From assembly GCA_048380335.1 (NCBI GenBank), contig DBFCCI010000005.1, positions 1 to 64,000 of the forward strand: a stretch of 64,000 nt of DNA. The letters are read 5' to 3'. Shown here piece after piece: positions 45,872 to 54,850 of the stretch. The notes under the pieces are model-generated. The model ran no database searches and was not told where the DNA came from. It was given only the letters and a program-made list of their open reading frames with translations. The position numbers and the translations under genes are program-made. The stretch's first letter is position 1. Every line of letters begins with the position of its first letter. This DNA is from Lachnospira sp900551945 (lineage in GTDB: Bacteria; Bacillota; Clostridia; Lachnospirales; Lachnospiraceae).

Positions 45872-45932
45872 TTATAATTTAATGACAATGATTTAATAGT
45901 GTTAGATGTATATTTAGCACTATTGTATATGA

Positions 45933-45968
45933 AGTCGGTACAAGGAGTAATCTTTGTACCGACTTTTT
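45933..45968 (+). terminator. Terminator of rpsU
   Basis: AGTCGGTACAA pairs perfectly with TTGTACCGACT around a ten-base loop, followed by TTTTT. Confidence 0.88.
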
Positions 45969-46131
45969 CTATATGGTTTTAATGAAATGTATATTAACAA
46001 TAACTTTAATAGTATTAAAATCTTTAACATAATTTTAAAAGTTGAATAGTAATATATATAAAGGCTTAGTCTGAATAATAAACTTAGATTAACATTGTCA
46101 AGTAAGTTTATCATTTATTTTTCATAAATAA

Positions 46132-46437
46132 GTGCATGTTGAAAATTTGCTTGAATACTTGCAGTCTGGGCGTTCTAAAATGAGTATATGGAGAATGCGT
46201 ATGCAAAATATTGATGCTCTAAAAGACACTGTAATGGGAACACCACTTATTACAATAGTTGGAAATTCTGAAATTCATATTGAGAATTTTAAATCAATTG
46301 TTGAGTATGACTGTGATATGTTAAAAATGCTTACCAAAAAAGGGATGATTACTATTTATGGAAAATGTCTTGAAATAAAATACTATGATGATGAAGAAAT
46401 AGCTGTAAAAGGGAAACTTGAGAAGATAGAATTATAA
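46132..46437 (+). CDS. yqfC: Sporulation protein YqfC
   Basis: A YqfC-family protein: PLITIVGNSEIHIENFKSIVEYDCDMLKML and ITIYGKCLEIKYYDDEEIAVKGKLEKIEL follow the family pattern to the end. It stands directly before yqfD, its invariant partner in spore-formers. The start is uncertain: GTG 46132 gives 101 residues, and ATG 46180 (MSIWRMRMQN) gives 85. Neither has a strong ribosome site. Confidence 0.85.
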   Translation: MHVENLLEYLQSGRSKMSIWRMRMQNIDALKDTVMGTPLITIVGNSEIHIENFKSIVEYDCDMLKMLTKKGMITIYGKCLEIKYYDDEEIAVKGKLEKIEL

Positions 46438-46462
46438 TAGCATAGAAGGCGGATGGATATTT

Positions 46463-47686
46463 ATGTTGAAACAGCAAAAGCGAATATCAACTTATGTTAT
46501 TGTAAAAGTTTCTGGAAGCTCTACAGAAAGATTTCTTAATTTGTGTAGGCACAGAGGGATAAAATTTTGGGATATAACAGCAAATGAAGACGGTTTTGTC
46601 GGGAGCATTACAAGAACAGACTTTTTTAAATTAAAAGATATACGTTCAAAAACGGGCATGAAAATAAGAATATTGCAAAGAAAAGGAATACGTTTTTTAT
46701 TATTTAAGTATAGAAAGCATTATTCTTTTGCAATTGGTATAATATTGGCGTGTATTATATTAAAACTGTGTAGTGTTTATATATGGGATATAGCATTTGA
46801 AGGAAATGTAGCATATACAGATAGTGTTCTGCTAAAACAGTTAAAAGACATTTCAGTAACGCCGGGACTAATGATAAAAGACATAAATTGTGATTATATC
46901 GAAAGCATTTTGCGAAGCAAGTATAATGATATAACCTGGGTATCTGCTGAGATTAGAGGAACACGACTTATAATACATATTAAAGAAAATGACAGTACAG
47001 TTACAGAAGTTGAAAATAGTACAGATGGTCGTGATATTGTTGCTACAGAAAATGGAGTTGTCACATCTATTATTACACGAAATGGAACGCCACTTGTAAA
47101 GGTAGGAGATACAGTTGAAAAGGGACAGATGTTAGTATCAGGAGTAGTGCCAGTGCATAATGATTCAGGAGATACAATAGGAAAATATTATGTAAGTTCA
47201 GATGCAGATATTTATATAAATACGACCTTGCTTTATACAGATAAGCTTGAAAAAGAGTATGAATATAAGAATTACACAGGAAGAAAGACAAAATACTTTA
47301 TAATTGGTTTTGCACAAAATAACTTTGAAATAGGTTTTATGCCCGTAAAATATAACGAAGAAGATATTGTTACAGATACAAATGTGTGGAAGCTTACAGA
47401 TAGCTTTTATCTGCCAATTGTTACAGGCTATAAAGATGTGCTTGAGTATGAAACGCAGCTTAAAGAATATACAAAAGAAGAAGCAGAACAACTTCTTATA
47501 AAAAAATTTAACAAGTATATTATAGATTTGTCAGAAAATAAAGTGCAAATTCTTTCAAATAGTGTTACAATAAATGAAGAGTCTGCAAGTTATTTAATGA
47601 ATGGTAACATAGAGGTTAATATGCCTGCGTATGAGTATGCACAGCTTACGGATACATTGCAATTAACAGAAATAAATAATAAATAA
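46463..47686 (+). CDS. yqfD: Sporulation protein YqfD
   Basis: A 407-residue mother-cell sporulation protein. The cytoplasmic N-terminal part (residues 1-85) carries RFLNLCRHRGIKFWDI, followed by a membrane segment near 90-110 and a long extracytoplasmic region with LKDISVTPGLMIKDINCDYIES and GVVTSIITRNGTPLVKVGDTVEKGQ. This matches the YqfD family, which interacts with the SpoIIIA export apparatus in Bacillus. It follows yqfC after 25 bases. Confidence 0.9.
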   Translation: MLKQQKRISTYVIVKVSGSSTERFLNLCRHRGIKFWDITANEDGFVGSITRTDFFKLKDIRSKTGMKIRILQRKGIRFLLFKYRKHYSFAIGIILACIILKLCSVYIWDIAFEGNVAYTDSVLLKQLKDISVTPGLMIKDINCDYIESILRSKYNDITWVSAEIRGTRLIIHIKENDSTVTEVENSTDGRDIVATENGVVTSIITRNGTPLVKVGDTVEKGQMLVSGVVPVHNDSGDTIGKYYVSSDADIYINTTLLYTDKLEKEYEYKNYTGRKTKYFIIGFAQNNFEIGFMPVKYNEEDIVTDTNVWKLTDSFYLPIVTGYKDVLEYETQLKEYTKEEAEQLLIKKFNKYIIDLSENKVQILSNSVTINEESASYLMNGNIEVNMPAYEYAQLTDTLQLTEINNK

Positions 47687-47826
47687 ACCATTTAATAACA
47701 CACAAATCTTTATTGCGCAAAGTAATAATTTAGTTATAAGCAGCTAGTAAAGTTAAGTGTTAATTTAGCTTAGTCATAAAAGTTTTTGCAGATAAAGAGA
47801 CTTTATTTTGTTAAAAGAGGTATAAA

Positions 47827-48837
47827 ATGAGCGTAGTTGAAACAACCTTAGAAATTCCAGCCCAGTACAGTACGGCTGTATTTGGCCCATTTGATGAATA
47901 TGTTAAAAAAATAGAAAAGACATTAAAAGTAACCATAGTTTCCAGAAATTCACATATAAAAGTTATTGGAGCTAAGTCAGACATAGATAGATGTGTTAAA
48001 GTACTTACAAGCCTTTTGGAGCTTGCAAAGCGAGGTAATGATATAACAGAGCAAAATGTTGATTATGCGTTATCACTTGTATTTGAAGAAAAGGAAGAAG
48101 CTATACTTGAGATAGACTCAGATGTTATATGTAGAACTATTACAGGTAAGCCTATAAAGCCTAAGACATTAGGTCAAAAGGAATATATTGACCTTATAAG
48201 AAATAAAATGATAGTGTTTGGATTAGGCCCAGCAGGAACAGGTAAGACGTATCTTGCAATGGCAATGGCTATTACAGCCTTTAAAAATAACGAAGTTGGA
48301 AGAATTATTCTTACAAGACCTGCAATAGAAGCAGGGGAAAAGTTAGGATTTCTTCCGGGTGATTTACAGAGTAAGGTTGACCCATATTTAAGGCCATTGT
48401 ATGATGCTTTGTATCAGATAATGGGAGCGGAAAGTTTTGCAGCCAATATGGAAAAAGGGCTTATTGAAGTTGCACCTTTGGCATATATGAGAGGAAGAAC
48501 ACTTGATAATGCGTTTATAATTCTTGATGAAGCGCAAAATACAACACCGGCACAGATGAAAATGTTCCTTACAAGAATAGGTTTTGGCTCAAAGGTAATT
48601 ATAACAGGTGACTTAACTCAAAAAGATTTGCCAAAAGACGCAGTATCAGGACTTGACGTTGCACTTAAAGTACTTTCAAGAGTTGATGAGATAGGCTTTG
48701 CAAAGATGTCAAGTAAAGATGTTGTAAGACACCCACTTGTGCAAAAGATTGTCAAGGCTTATGAAGAATACGAAGAAAAAATGAGCAAAACAGCCAAAAG
48801 ACAAACTCGCAGAAAGACGGAGAAAAAGTCACAGTGA
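47827..48837 (+). CDS. phoH: PhoH family ATPase
   Basis: A 336-residue cytoplasmic ATPase. A small RNA-binding-like N-terminal domain (VTIVSRNSHIKVIGAKSDID) precedes the PhoH domain with Walker A GLGPAGTGKTYLA near 133, TRPAIEAGEKLGFLPGD, and Walker B ILDEAQNTTPAQMKMFLTR. It stands beside ybeY as in many Firmicutes, which suggests a shared role in ribosome or RNA metabolism (inference). Confidence 0.93.
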   Translation: MSVVETTLEIPAQYSTAVFGPFDEYVKKIEKTLKVTIVSRNSHIKVIGAKSDIDRCVKVLTSLLELAKRGNDITEQNVDYALSLVFEEKEEAILEIDSDVICRTITGKPIKPKTLGQKEYIDLIRNKMIVFGLGPAGTGKTYLAMAMAITAFKNNEVGRIILTRPAIEAGEKLGFLPGDLQSKVDPYLRPLYDALYQIMGAESFAANMEKGLIEVAPLAYMRGRTLDNAFIILDEAQNTTPAQMKMFLTRIGFGSKVIITGDLTQKDLPKDAVSGLDVALKVLSRVDEIGFAKMSSKDVVRHPLVQKIVKAYEEYEEKMSKTAKRQTRRKTEKKSQ

Positions 48838-48928
48838 TAAAGTTTTAACAATATAGTACTATCAATTAAGTCGCTAATTTATTGCAAGAAGCAATAAGTG
48901 AAGATTTGACAATAAGAATGGAGATATT

Positions 48929-49438
48929 ATGACAATTAATATAGAATACGAAACAGACATAAAGTTAAATCTTGATTATGAAAAGATTATAAATGACGTT
49001 GTAAATGAAGCAATTGACTATGAAAAATGTCCTTATGAAGCAGAAGTCAATGTAATACTTACAGATAATGAAGCAATTCATCAGATTAATAATGAGTATA
49101 GGCAAGTAGATAGACCGACTGATGTGTTGTCATTTCCAATGATTAATTATAATACACCATCAGGTTTTGATGAATTAGAAGAAGATATGAATAGTAATCC
49201 ACAGGATTATTTTAATCCAGAAACAGGAGAACTTGTGCTTGGTGATATTATTATTTCAGTAGAAAAAGTAATGGAGCAAGCAGCAAAATACGGTCACTCT
49301 GAAACAAGAGAACTAGCATTTCTAGTTGCACACAGTATGATGCACTTGTTTGGCTATGACCATATGGAAGCTGACGAAGCGAAGGTTATGGAGGCAAAAC
49401 AAAAAGAAGTGCTAGACATTCTCAATATAACAAGATAG
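48929..49438 (+). CDS. ybeY: rRNA maturation endoribonuclease YbeY
   Basis: A single-strand RNase used in 16S rRNA 3' processing and ribosome quality control, 169 residues. The zinc motif HSMMHLFGYDHME near residue 135 has the HxxxHxxGxDH pattern; NNEYRQVDRPTDVLSFPM precedes it. In Bacillus the order is phoH-yqfF-yqfG(ybeY)-dgkA-cdd-era; here yqfF, dgkA and era are missing from the cluster. Confidence 0.94.
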   Translation: MTINIEYETDIKLNLDYEKIINDVVNEAIDYEKCPYEAEVNVILTDNEAIHQINNEYRQVDRPTDVLSFPMINYNTPSGFDELEEDMNSNPQDYFNPETGELVLGDIIISVEKVMEQAAKYGHSETRELAFLVAHSMMHLFGYDHMEADEAKVMEAKQKEVLDILNITR

Positions 49439-49451
49439 GGGAATTTTGATA

Positions 49452-50582
49452 TTGAGTATGAAAAAGGGTAATAAAGCTATTGTAATGACAAGTGTTCTTT
49501 TGCTAATTGCTGTTGTATTTTTAGTATTATCTTTTCTGAAAAAGGATATGATAAATACTGCTAATATAAATAGTGACATAGAAAGTGACAATTCAATTGT
49601 ATCAGACACTCAAAGTAATGACAGTATAAGTAATACAAATGATACGTCAGTTGTAAGTTATGAAGGACAAGTAAGGAGTATGCTTACGGGTGAATGGGTT
49701 GATGAAGATACTGCTAGGAGTGTTCCAGTTGCAGTTATGTATAGTAACATTTACGATGCAATGCCACAGTCATCTATAAGTTATGCTGATGTTGTATTTG
49801 AGTCACTTGTTGAAGGCGGGATAACAAGGCTTTGCTGTCTTTTTGAAAATCAGACACAGCTTGAAAAGATTGGGCCAGTAAGAAGTTGTAGAACGTATTA
49901 TCTTATGTTTGCAAAAGAGTTTGAAGCAAATTATGTACATTTTGGCTATTCTGAATATGCGGAAAAATATTTAAAACAATCGAAGTTTCATTCATTAGAT
50001 GGAATGGTTTATTGTAATTTTTATAGAACTGATGACAGAGTAGCACCTCATAATGCCTATACATCATGGGACGGCATTATGGAAAGTGTAAAAGAAAAAG
50101 GATATCAGACAGTTTATACATCTGACTATACATCGCCATTTACATTTAATACAGATGATAATAAAGATATAGTTATACAAAATGGTCAGGATTGTAGTGC
50201 GTTTTATGTGGGATATCCTTATAATAAGCCTTGGTTTGAGTATGATAATCAGACAAAAACTTATAAAAGATTTCAATTTGAAGCACCACAGATAGATGAA
50301 CTTAATGGTCAACAACTGGCGTATAAGAATATTCTTGTAAAATATGTAGAGCCACAGTATTATGACAATGGCACGCCTAATTATAAAGTTAGTGGAACAG
50401 GAAAGGGGCTTTACATAACTGATGGAAAAGCTGTTGAAGTTACATGGGTAAAAAGGTCTGAAACAGAAGGCGCAACCAGGTATTATTATAGCAATGGAGA
50501 AGAAGTTATTTTAAATCAGGGAAAGACATATATTTGTCAAGTGGAAAGTACACAGGAGGTAAATATTACTTATGAACAATAA
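49452..50582 (+). CDS. DUF3048 domain-containing exported protein (YerB-like)
   Basis: About 376 residues. A basic N-terminus and one membrane segment (about residues 9-27) are followed by a serine/asparagine-rich linker and the DUF3048 domain with RSVPVAVMYSNIYDAMPQSS, EKIGPVRSCRTYYL and a C-terminal DGKAVEVTWVKRSETEGATRYYY. Bacillus YerB is the family model; its role is not established. The start is uncertain (TTG 49452 after GGGGGAA, TTG 49446 or ATG 49458). The end overlaps the start of cdd. Confidence 0.83.
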   Translation: MSMKKGNKAIVMTSVLLLIAVVFLVLSFLKKDMINTANINSDIESDNSIVSDTQSNDSISNTNDTSVVSYEGQVRSMLTGEWVDEDTARSVPVAVMYSNIYDAMPQSSISYADVVFESLVEGGITRLCCLFENQTQLEKIGPVRSCRTYYLMFAKEFEANYVHFGYSEYAEKYLKQSKFHSLDGMVYCNFYRTDDRVAPHNAYTSWDGIMESVKEKGYQTVYTSDYTSPFTFNTDDNKDIVIQNGQDCSAFYVGYPYNKPWFEYDNQTKTYKRFQFEAPQIDELNGQQLAYKNILVKYVEPQYYDNGTPNYKVSGTGKGLYITDGKAVEVTWVKRSETEGATRYYYSNGEEVILNQGKTYICQVESTQEVNITYEQ

Positions 50583-51000
50583 TGAACATATTAAAAATTT
50601 GTCGGGAGTTAGTGATAAGTTCTTAATAGAATGTGCAAAAAAGGTAATGAAGAATTCATATTCTAAGTATTCAAAGTTTAAGGTTGGAGCTGCGCTTCTT
50701 ACAGAAGATGGCAGAGTGTTTGACGGTTGTAATATTGAAAATGCTTCTTTCGGAGCTACAATCTGTGCTGAAAGAACGGCAGTAGTTAAAGCTATTTCAG
50801 AGGGCGCAAAAAAAATAAACCGCATTGCGATAGTATCAGATACACAAAAAACAACTCCGCCATGTGGTATATGCTTACAATTTCTTAAAGAATTTATGGA
50901 CGAAAATGGCGTGATAATCCTTGAAGATGGTGATGAGATTTACAGATATACATTTAGCGAGATGTATCCAATGTCATTTTCTTTACAAGACTTTGAATAA
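50572..51000 (+). CDS. cdd: Cytidine deaminase
   Basis: Zinc enzyme converting cytidine to uridine, 142 residues. SKYSKFKVGAALLTEDGRVFDGCNIENASFG, then CAERTAV near residue 65 (catalytic Glu) and PPCGICLQFL near 97 supply the zinc site; the tetrameric form uses three cysteines, as here. AGGAGG precedes the ATG, which lies inside the end of the DUF3048 gene. Confidence 0.95.
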   Translation: MNNNEHIKNLSGVSDKFLIECAKKVMKNSYSKYSKFKVGAALLTEDGRVFDGCNIENASFGATICAERTAVVKAISEGAKKINRIAIVSDTQKTTPPCGICLQFLKEFMDENGVIILEDGDEIYRYTFSEMYPMSFSLQDFE

Positions 51001-51021
51001 TAATATATTAGGTGGGTTATT

Positions 51022-51411
51022 ATGCTAGAAAATAAATTAGGAATTACAGATTCTACAGAGCTTGCAAGACAAGAAGAAAAGTTAAGCAAAAAGAAAGCTA
51101 TTGAAATGTTTGAAAGTGGCTTTTTAAATACACTTGATGCAGGAACATTTGAAAGCTTATCAAAGATAAATAAGTTTCTTTTTGAAGATATATATGATTT
51201 TGCAGGAGAGATTAGAAAAGTAAATATTTCTAAGGGTAATTTTCGTTTTGCTACAATTATGTATTTATCAGACGCTTTAAAAAATATTGAGAATATGCCA
51301 CAAAGTAAGTTTAATCAAATAAATATCTATATTTTGTATAGAATTTTCTTATTGCTACAGCTCATAATTTTTGTTAGTGTGACAGCCATTTTTATTTATA
51401 CAAATAACTAG
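51022..51411 (+). pseudogene. Broken Fic/DOC gene (N-terminal part only)
   Basis: The first 95 residues follow the Fic family (FLNTLDAGTFESLSKINKFLFEDIYDFAGEIRKVNISKGNFRFA), but after KFNQINIYILY the frame turns into a hydrophobic run and ends without the catalytic HPFxxGNGR motif. The break coincides with two near-identical 18-bp direct repeats (51366-51383, 51456-51473) around a 25-bp perfect hairpin. A family protein would be about 200 residues. An intact but unrelated-looking Fic gene lies at 59481. Confidence 0.75.
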
Positions 51412-51473
51412 CCAAAGTTAGTGTGAATAGACAACTTTGGCTAGTTATTTGTATAAATTTTTGTTAATGTGAC
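51366..51473. repeat. Hairpin flanked by direct repeats at the fic break
   Basis: AATTTTTGTTAGTGTGAC (51366-51383) recurs with one change at 51456-51473. Between them 51395-51419 and 51433-51457 form a perfect 25-bp stem with a 13-base loop that itself contains GTGTGA. The stem plus TTTTT can end transcription from the fic side. The flanking repeats suggest a small insertion or deletion scar. Confidence 0.6.
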
Positions 51474-51481
51474 CTATAGTT

Positions 51482-51991
51482 TTATTCTTTTATTAGATAG
51501 CCTGCCGTGTTAAGTGCCATTTCAACTTCATCAAGGATTGGTTCTGAGTAGGCGAGGACTGTGTGATAATGGACTCCTGAAGTTATTTTACATAAAGGTT
51601 CGGCATTGTCGTTTTGCATTTTTGTCTTGAATTTTGCGATATCATTTCTTGAATATATCTCAAGGGGAGCGGTGATTTTTCCATAAACAGGGTGGTCAAT
51701 TGAGATATCGAGAACTTTTCCGCCTGCATCAATTATTGTGTTTAATTCGTCTTCAAATTGACTTTCATCATGGTTTACTTTGAAAATGCGTTTGCATTGA
51801 ACGGGGGTGTTGATTATATAGCCTTTGTGGGTTGAGATTATATCTATATTATTAGCTCTTATAAGGGCTATGTCGTTGACAATCACTTGACGACTGACAC
51901 CGAGTTGTTTTGCTAGTTGTGTTCCTGAAAGTGGTTCATTAGAAGATGTGATTATATTTACTATACTTTTACGTCTTTCTTCGCCATTCAT
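51482..51991 (-). CDS. niaR: Transcriptional repressor NiaR (nicotinate-responsive)
   Basis: A 169-residue regulator: an N-terminal winged helix (RRKSIVNIITSSNEPLSGTQLAKQLGVSRQVIVNDIALIR) and a C-terminal 3H domain with the histidine pattern CKRIFKVNHD, SIDHPVYGKI and SGVHYHTVLAYSEPI. NiaR represses NAD synthesis and niacin uptake genes when nicotinate is present. None of its usual targets lie beside it. A consensus-like promoter precedes it. Confidence 0.88.
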   Translation of the reverse strand: MNGEERRKSIVNIITSSNEPLSGTQLAKQLGVSRQVIVNDIALIRANNIDIISTHKGYIINTPVQCKRIFKVNHDESQFEDELNTIIDAGGKVLDISIDHPVYGKITAPLEIYSRNDIAKFKTKMQNDNAEPLCKITSGVHYHTVLAYSEPILDEVEMALNTAGYLIKE

Positions 51992-52020
51992 AAGTTTAAT
52001 CCTTTCGTTTTTATTATTTT

Positions 52021-52049
52021 ATTGTATTTCTAAAGTTGAGTAAATGCAA
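52021..52049 (-). promoter_or_regulatory. Promoter of niaR
   Basis: On the minus strand TTGCAT (52049-52044), 17 bases, TACAAT (52026-52021), about 30 bases before the niaR start. Confidence 0.62.
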
Positions 52050-52076
52050 GAGAAAAATTTTTTTTAGGGTGTGAAG

Positions 52077-52230
52077 GGGATATCAGTAGTATATAAACAC
52101 AAACACCAGAAAAAGAACAGTCATCTATATTTGTATGCATTCATCGAACAAGTGTGTTCGCTGGTGTCATACAAATATAGGTGGCTGTTCTTTTTAATGG
52201 TGAATTTAGTTTATATACTACTGATATCCC
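52077..52230 (+). repeat. Long-hairpin intergenic element, copy 4 of 4
   Basis: A 154-nt near-palindrome with 22 perfect outer pairs (52077-52098 with 52209-52230). Inner arm AAAGAACAGTCATCTATA faces TATAGGTGGCTGTTCTTT, and the tip is CGAACA-AGTG-TGTTCG. Compared with copy 1, two outer-arm positions differ (G to T) and both partners changed as well (C to A), which keeps pairing. It lies on the far side of the niaR promoter. Confidence 0.87.
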
Positions 52231-52271
52231 TATTGACGTTTTTGGCTATTCAAATAAGGGGGAAGTAAAAT

Positions 52272-52514
52272 ATGAATGTTTTGGATATTCAGATAGGGGA
52301 GCGAAACATAAATGTTGTTGGTTGTTCAAAGTGGGTTTGGTTGAGTAAATACATAAAGGTTGGTGGGGTGAGCAAACTCAAAATTGGTGGGTTAAGTAAA
52401 TTTGTGATGGGGATGTATAAATTGGGGTTTTTTGAAAAGAATTATATTAATGAAATAAATAAGGTTACTGTTTACGGCTTGTGGGCGGTAATGGTGAAGG
52501 GGTTTTTTATATGA
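52272..52514 (+). CDS. Possible 80-residue protein in a C-depleted tract
   Basis: An open frame starting MNVLDIQIGERNINVV with a good GGGGGAAG ribosome site eight bases upstream. Its TGA overlaps the ATG of the next gene (ATGA), which hints at coupling. Against it, the sequence has no family resemblance, contains a short internal echo (GGVSKLKIGG / GGLSKFVMG), and lies in a tract whose strong C-depletion would keep a frame open by chance. Confidence 0.3.
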   Translation: MNVLDIQIGERNINVVGCSKWVWLSKYIKVGGVSKLKIGGLSKFVMGMYKLGFFEKNYINEINKVTVYGLWAVMVKGFFI

Positions 52515-53131
52515 ATAAAAAGGATAATATTTATAAAAGGGAAACGGATATTGATGGTAAGTATCTTGATAATATAAATCATGTTAGAAGAAATGGCTAT
52601 AAGAGAAATATTCAAAAGGAAATTTTGAATAATAGAAATGTTTCTCGAAGAACAGGTATTGTGGCAACAGGGATTATAATTGGGTTTACGGCTGTTGTTA
52701 TGATTTTTGTGGTGATAGGAGTTAATAGAAGAAATGTAAACAAAATACAAGATAACACGCAGTTAAACAATCAAAGTGATATGGGGCTTAATGAAAATAA
52801 TAAAAATGACTATACGAAGGTAGATAATACCGAGCTTGATTCTGATAATGATGAGAAGTCACAAGACGAGCTTGAAAAGGACAAGGCTGTTAATGCAGAG
52901 ATGGAAAGAAGTGAAGCTGGTATGGCAAAGAATAGTAGTAGTCAAGAGTATTTTCTTATTATAAAAGACCATAGAGTTAATATATATAGAAATCAAGATA
53001 AACAATTTTATGATTTTGCTGATATAAATATTTCAGGCTTACCCGATGAAGTAGAAAAACAGCTTGAATATGGACTAGTTATCAAAGGTGAGCAGGAATT
53101 ATATGATTTTCTACAGACGTATAGCAGTTGA
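52511..53131 (+). CDS. Single-span membrane protein with BofC-like C-terminus
   Basis: About 206 residues: a basic N-terminal 45 residues, a membrane segment (about 50-72), an acidic asparagine-rich linker and a C-terminal domain, YFLIIKDHRVNIYRNQDK, DINISGLPDEVEKQLEYGLVI and ELYDFLQTYSS. This resembles the BofC C-terminal domain found in regulators of late sporulation signalling. The match is by eye only. GAAGGGG precedes the ATG. Confidence 0.65.
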   Translation: MNKKDNIYKRETDIDGKYLDNINHVRRNGYKRNIQKEILNNRNVSRRTGIVATGIIIGFTAVVMIFVVIGVNRRNVNKIQDNTQLNNQSDMGLNENNKNDYTKVDNTELDSDNDEKSQDELEKDKAVNAEMERSEAGMAKNSSSQEYFLIIKDHRVNIYRNQDKQFYDFADINISGLPDEVEKQLEYGLVIKGEQELYDFLQTYSS

Positions 53132-53183
53132 GAAATGTATTAATATAATGTATAATAAAATATTAGAGTAAATATTAAGCAAG

Positions 53184-53262
53184 TTCTCACATTACAATTA
53201 CCATTAGGGATTATGTTAAAGCCTTTTAGAATTAATGGTAAAATTTAATAATGAGAATTTTT
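53184..53262 (+). terminator. Two-helix hairpin before the BaiN-like gene
   Basis: TTCTCA pairs with TGAGAA and TTACCATT with AATGGTAA inside it, followed by TTTTTG. It may end the upstream transcript or act as a leader structure. Confidence 0.55.
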
Positions 53263-53302
53263 GTGTAATAGATATTGTGTAACAGACGAAAGGGTTTTAT
53301 CT

Positions 53303-54829
53303 ATGAAAAAAGATAAATATAAAAAAAATAACAAAAGTCAAGGTACGCCTGTTAATAAAAAAGGTGCAAAAATAAATAAAACGCAAATTAAATCAAATAA
53401 TAAACTTTTAGAAAAAAATAAATCACATAGTACAAAAAAAGAAAAGATAAACAAGGATTATAAAGATACAAAAGAAAATAAGAAAAAAATAAATATAACA
53501 GTTAGTGATAAAGAAAATAAGCAAAGCAATATTAAATTAGTAAAAAAAGAATATAAAACAGACTGTGTAGTAATCGGTGGCGGTGCGTCTGGTATGATGG
53601 CTTCTATTGTAGCGGCAAGAGCAGGTGTAGCTGTAACAGTACTTGAGCATACAAAAAGACTTGGAAATAAGTTATTGCAAACGGGTAATGGAAAATGTAA
53701 TTTTACAAATCTTGATATGTCAAAGGACAAGTTTTTAAATAATGATAAAGATTTTGTCTGGCAAGTAATTAACAAGTTTGATGTGGAAGCTGTGCTGTCA
53801 TTTTTTGAAGAAATAGGTATATATCATAAGTCAAAAAATGGATACATTTATCCACATTCAGAAACAGCGGCATCGTTACAAGAAGCATTAAGGCTTGCGC
53901 TTGATAAAGAAAAAGTCACAGTGCATGAAGCTTTTGAAATAGCTAATATTGAATATAATAATGATTGTTATACTATAAAAGGTACTAAAAAAGTTGAAAA
54001 TAATGATGGTGAAGTATATCAAGATTACATTATCAAGGCAAAGAGTGTAATTATAGCGACAGGTTCGTGTGCATCACCAAAGACAGGTTCTGATGGCTCT
54101 GGTTATGAGTTGGCGAAAATGTTAGGTCACACTGTAAAAACGCCACTTCCTGCCCTTGTGCAACTTATTTCTGACAATCCATTTTGCAAGACTATGTCAG
54201 GTGTTAGAAGTACTGGAAATGTCAAGTTAATTGTCGATGGAAATATCATTTCACAGGACACAGGAGAAATACAGTATACGGATTATGGAATTTCAGGAAT
54301 ACCAGTATTTCAGGTAAGTAGGTATGCCGTAGAAAGTGTATACAATAAAAAAGAAGTTAATGTAATAATAGATATGCTTCCTGACTTTGAATATGATAAA
54401 TTATGTGAAATGGTGTTAAAGAGTGTTGAAAGTGCTAAGAATAAGACAGTTGAGCAGTTCTTTGCTGGACTTTTAAATAAAAAGTTAGTTATAGCAGTAG
54501 CAAAGACTATAGGGCTTAATAGTGATGATAAAATATGCACATTAAAAGACAAAGATATAAAAAATATGTTGAACAATTTTAAGAAATTTAATATACATAT
54601 TACAGGATATAAAGATTATGCAAATGCACAAGTTTGTCAAGGCGGTGTGCCGTTAGATGAGATAGAAGTTAGTACAATGCAGTCAAAATTATCTAACCAC
54701 CTTTATTTTGCAGGTGAAATAACAGATGTTGATGGAATGTGTGGCGGTTACAATCTTCAATGGGCTTGGAGTAGTGGATATCTTGCAGGAAAAAGCGCAG
54801 CGGAAAGTATATTTAATAATAGAAAATAG
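53303..54829 (+). CDS. NAD(P)/FAD-dependent oxidoreductase, HI0933/BaiN family
   Basis: About 508 residues. The flavoprotein core begins near residue 88 with CVVIGGGASGMMASIVAARAG, then LGNKLLQTGNGKCNFTN, SGVRSTGNVKL and a final GEITDVDGMCGGYNLQWAWSSG. BaiN, one member, reduces bile-acid intermediates, but most members have no known substrate. The first 85 residues are an unusual lysine/asparagine-rich low-complexity extension absent from the usual family members of about 400 residues. GAAAGGG fixes the ATG at 53303. Confidence 0.87.
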   Translation: MKKDKYKKNNKSQGTPVNKKGAKINKTQIKSNNKLLEKNKSHSTKKEKINKDYKDTKENKKKINITVSDKENKQSNIKLVKKEYKTDCVVIGGGASGMMASIVAARAGVAVTVLEHTKRLGNKLLQTGNGKCNFTNLDMSKDKFLNNDKDFVWQVINKFDVEAVLSFFEEIGIYHKSKNGYIYPHSETAASLQEALRLALDKEKVTVHEAFEIANIEYNNDCYTIKGTKKVENNDGEVYQDYIIKAKSVIIATGSCASPKTGSDGSGYELAKMLGHTVKTPLPALVQLISDNPFCKTMSGVRSTGNVKLIVDGNIISQDTGEIQYTDYGISGIPVFQVSRYAVESVYNKKEVNVIIDMLPDFEYDKLCEMVLKSVESAKNKTVEQFFAGLLNKKLVIAVAKTIGLNSDDKICTLKDKDIKNMLNNFKKFNIHITGYKDYANAQVCQGGVPLDEIEVSTMQSKLSNHLYFAGEITDVDGMCGGYNLQWAWSSGYLAGKSAAESIFNNRK

Positions 54830-54850
54830 AAAAGTGAAAAGGAAATATAA

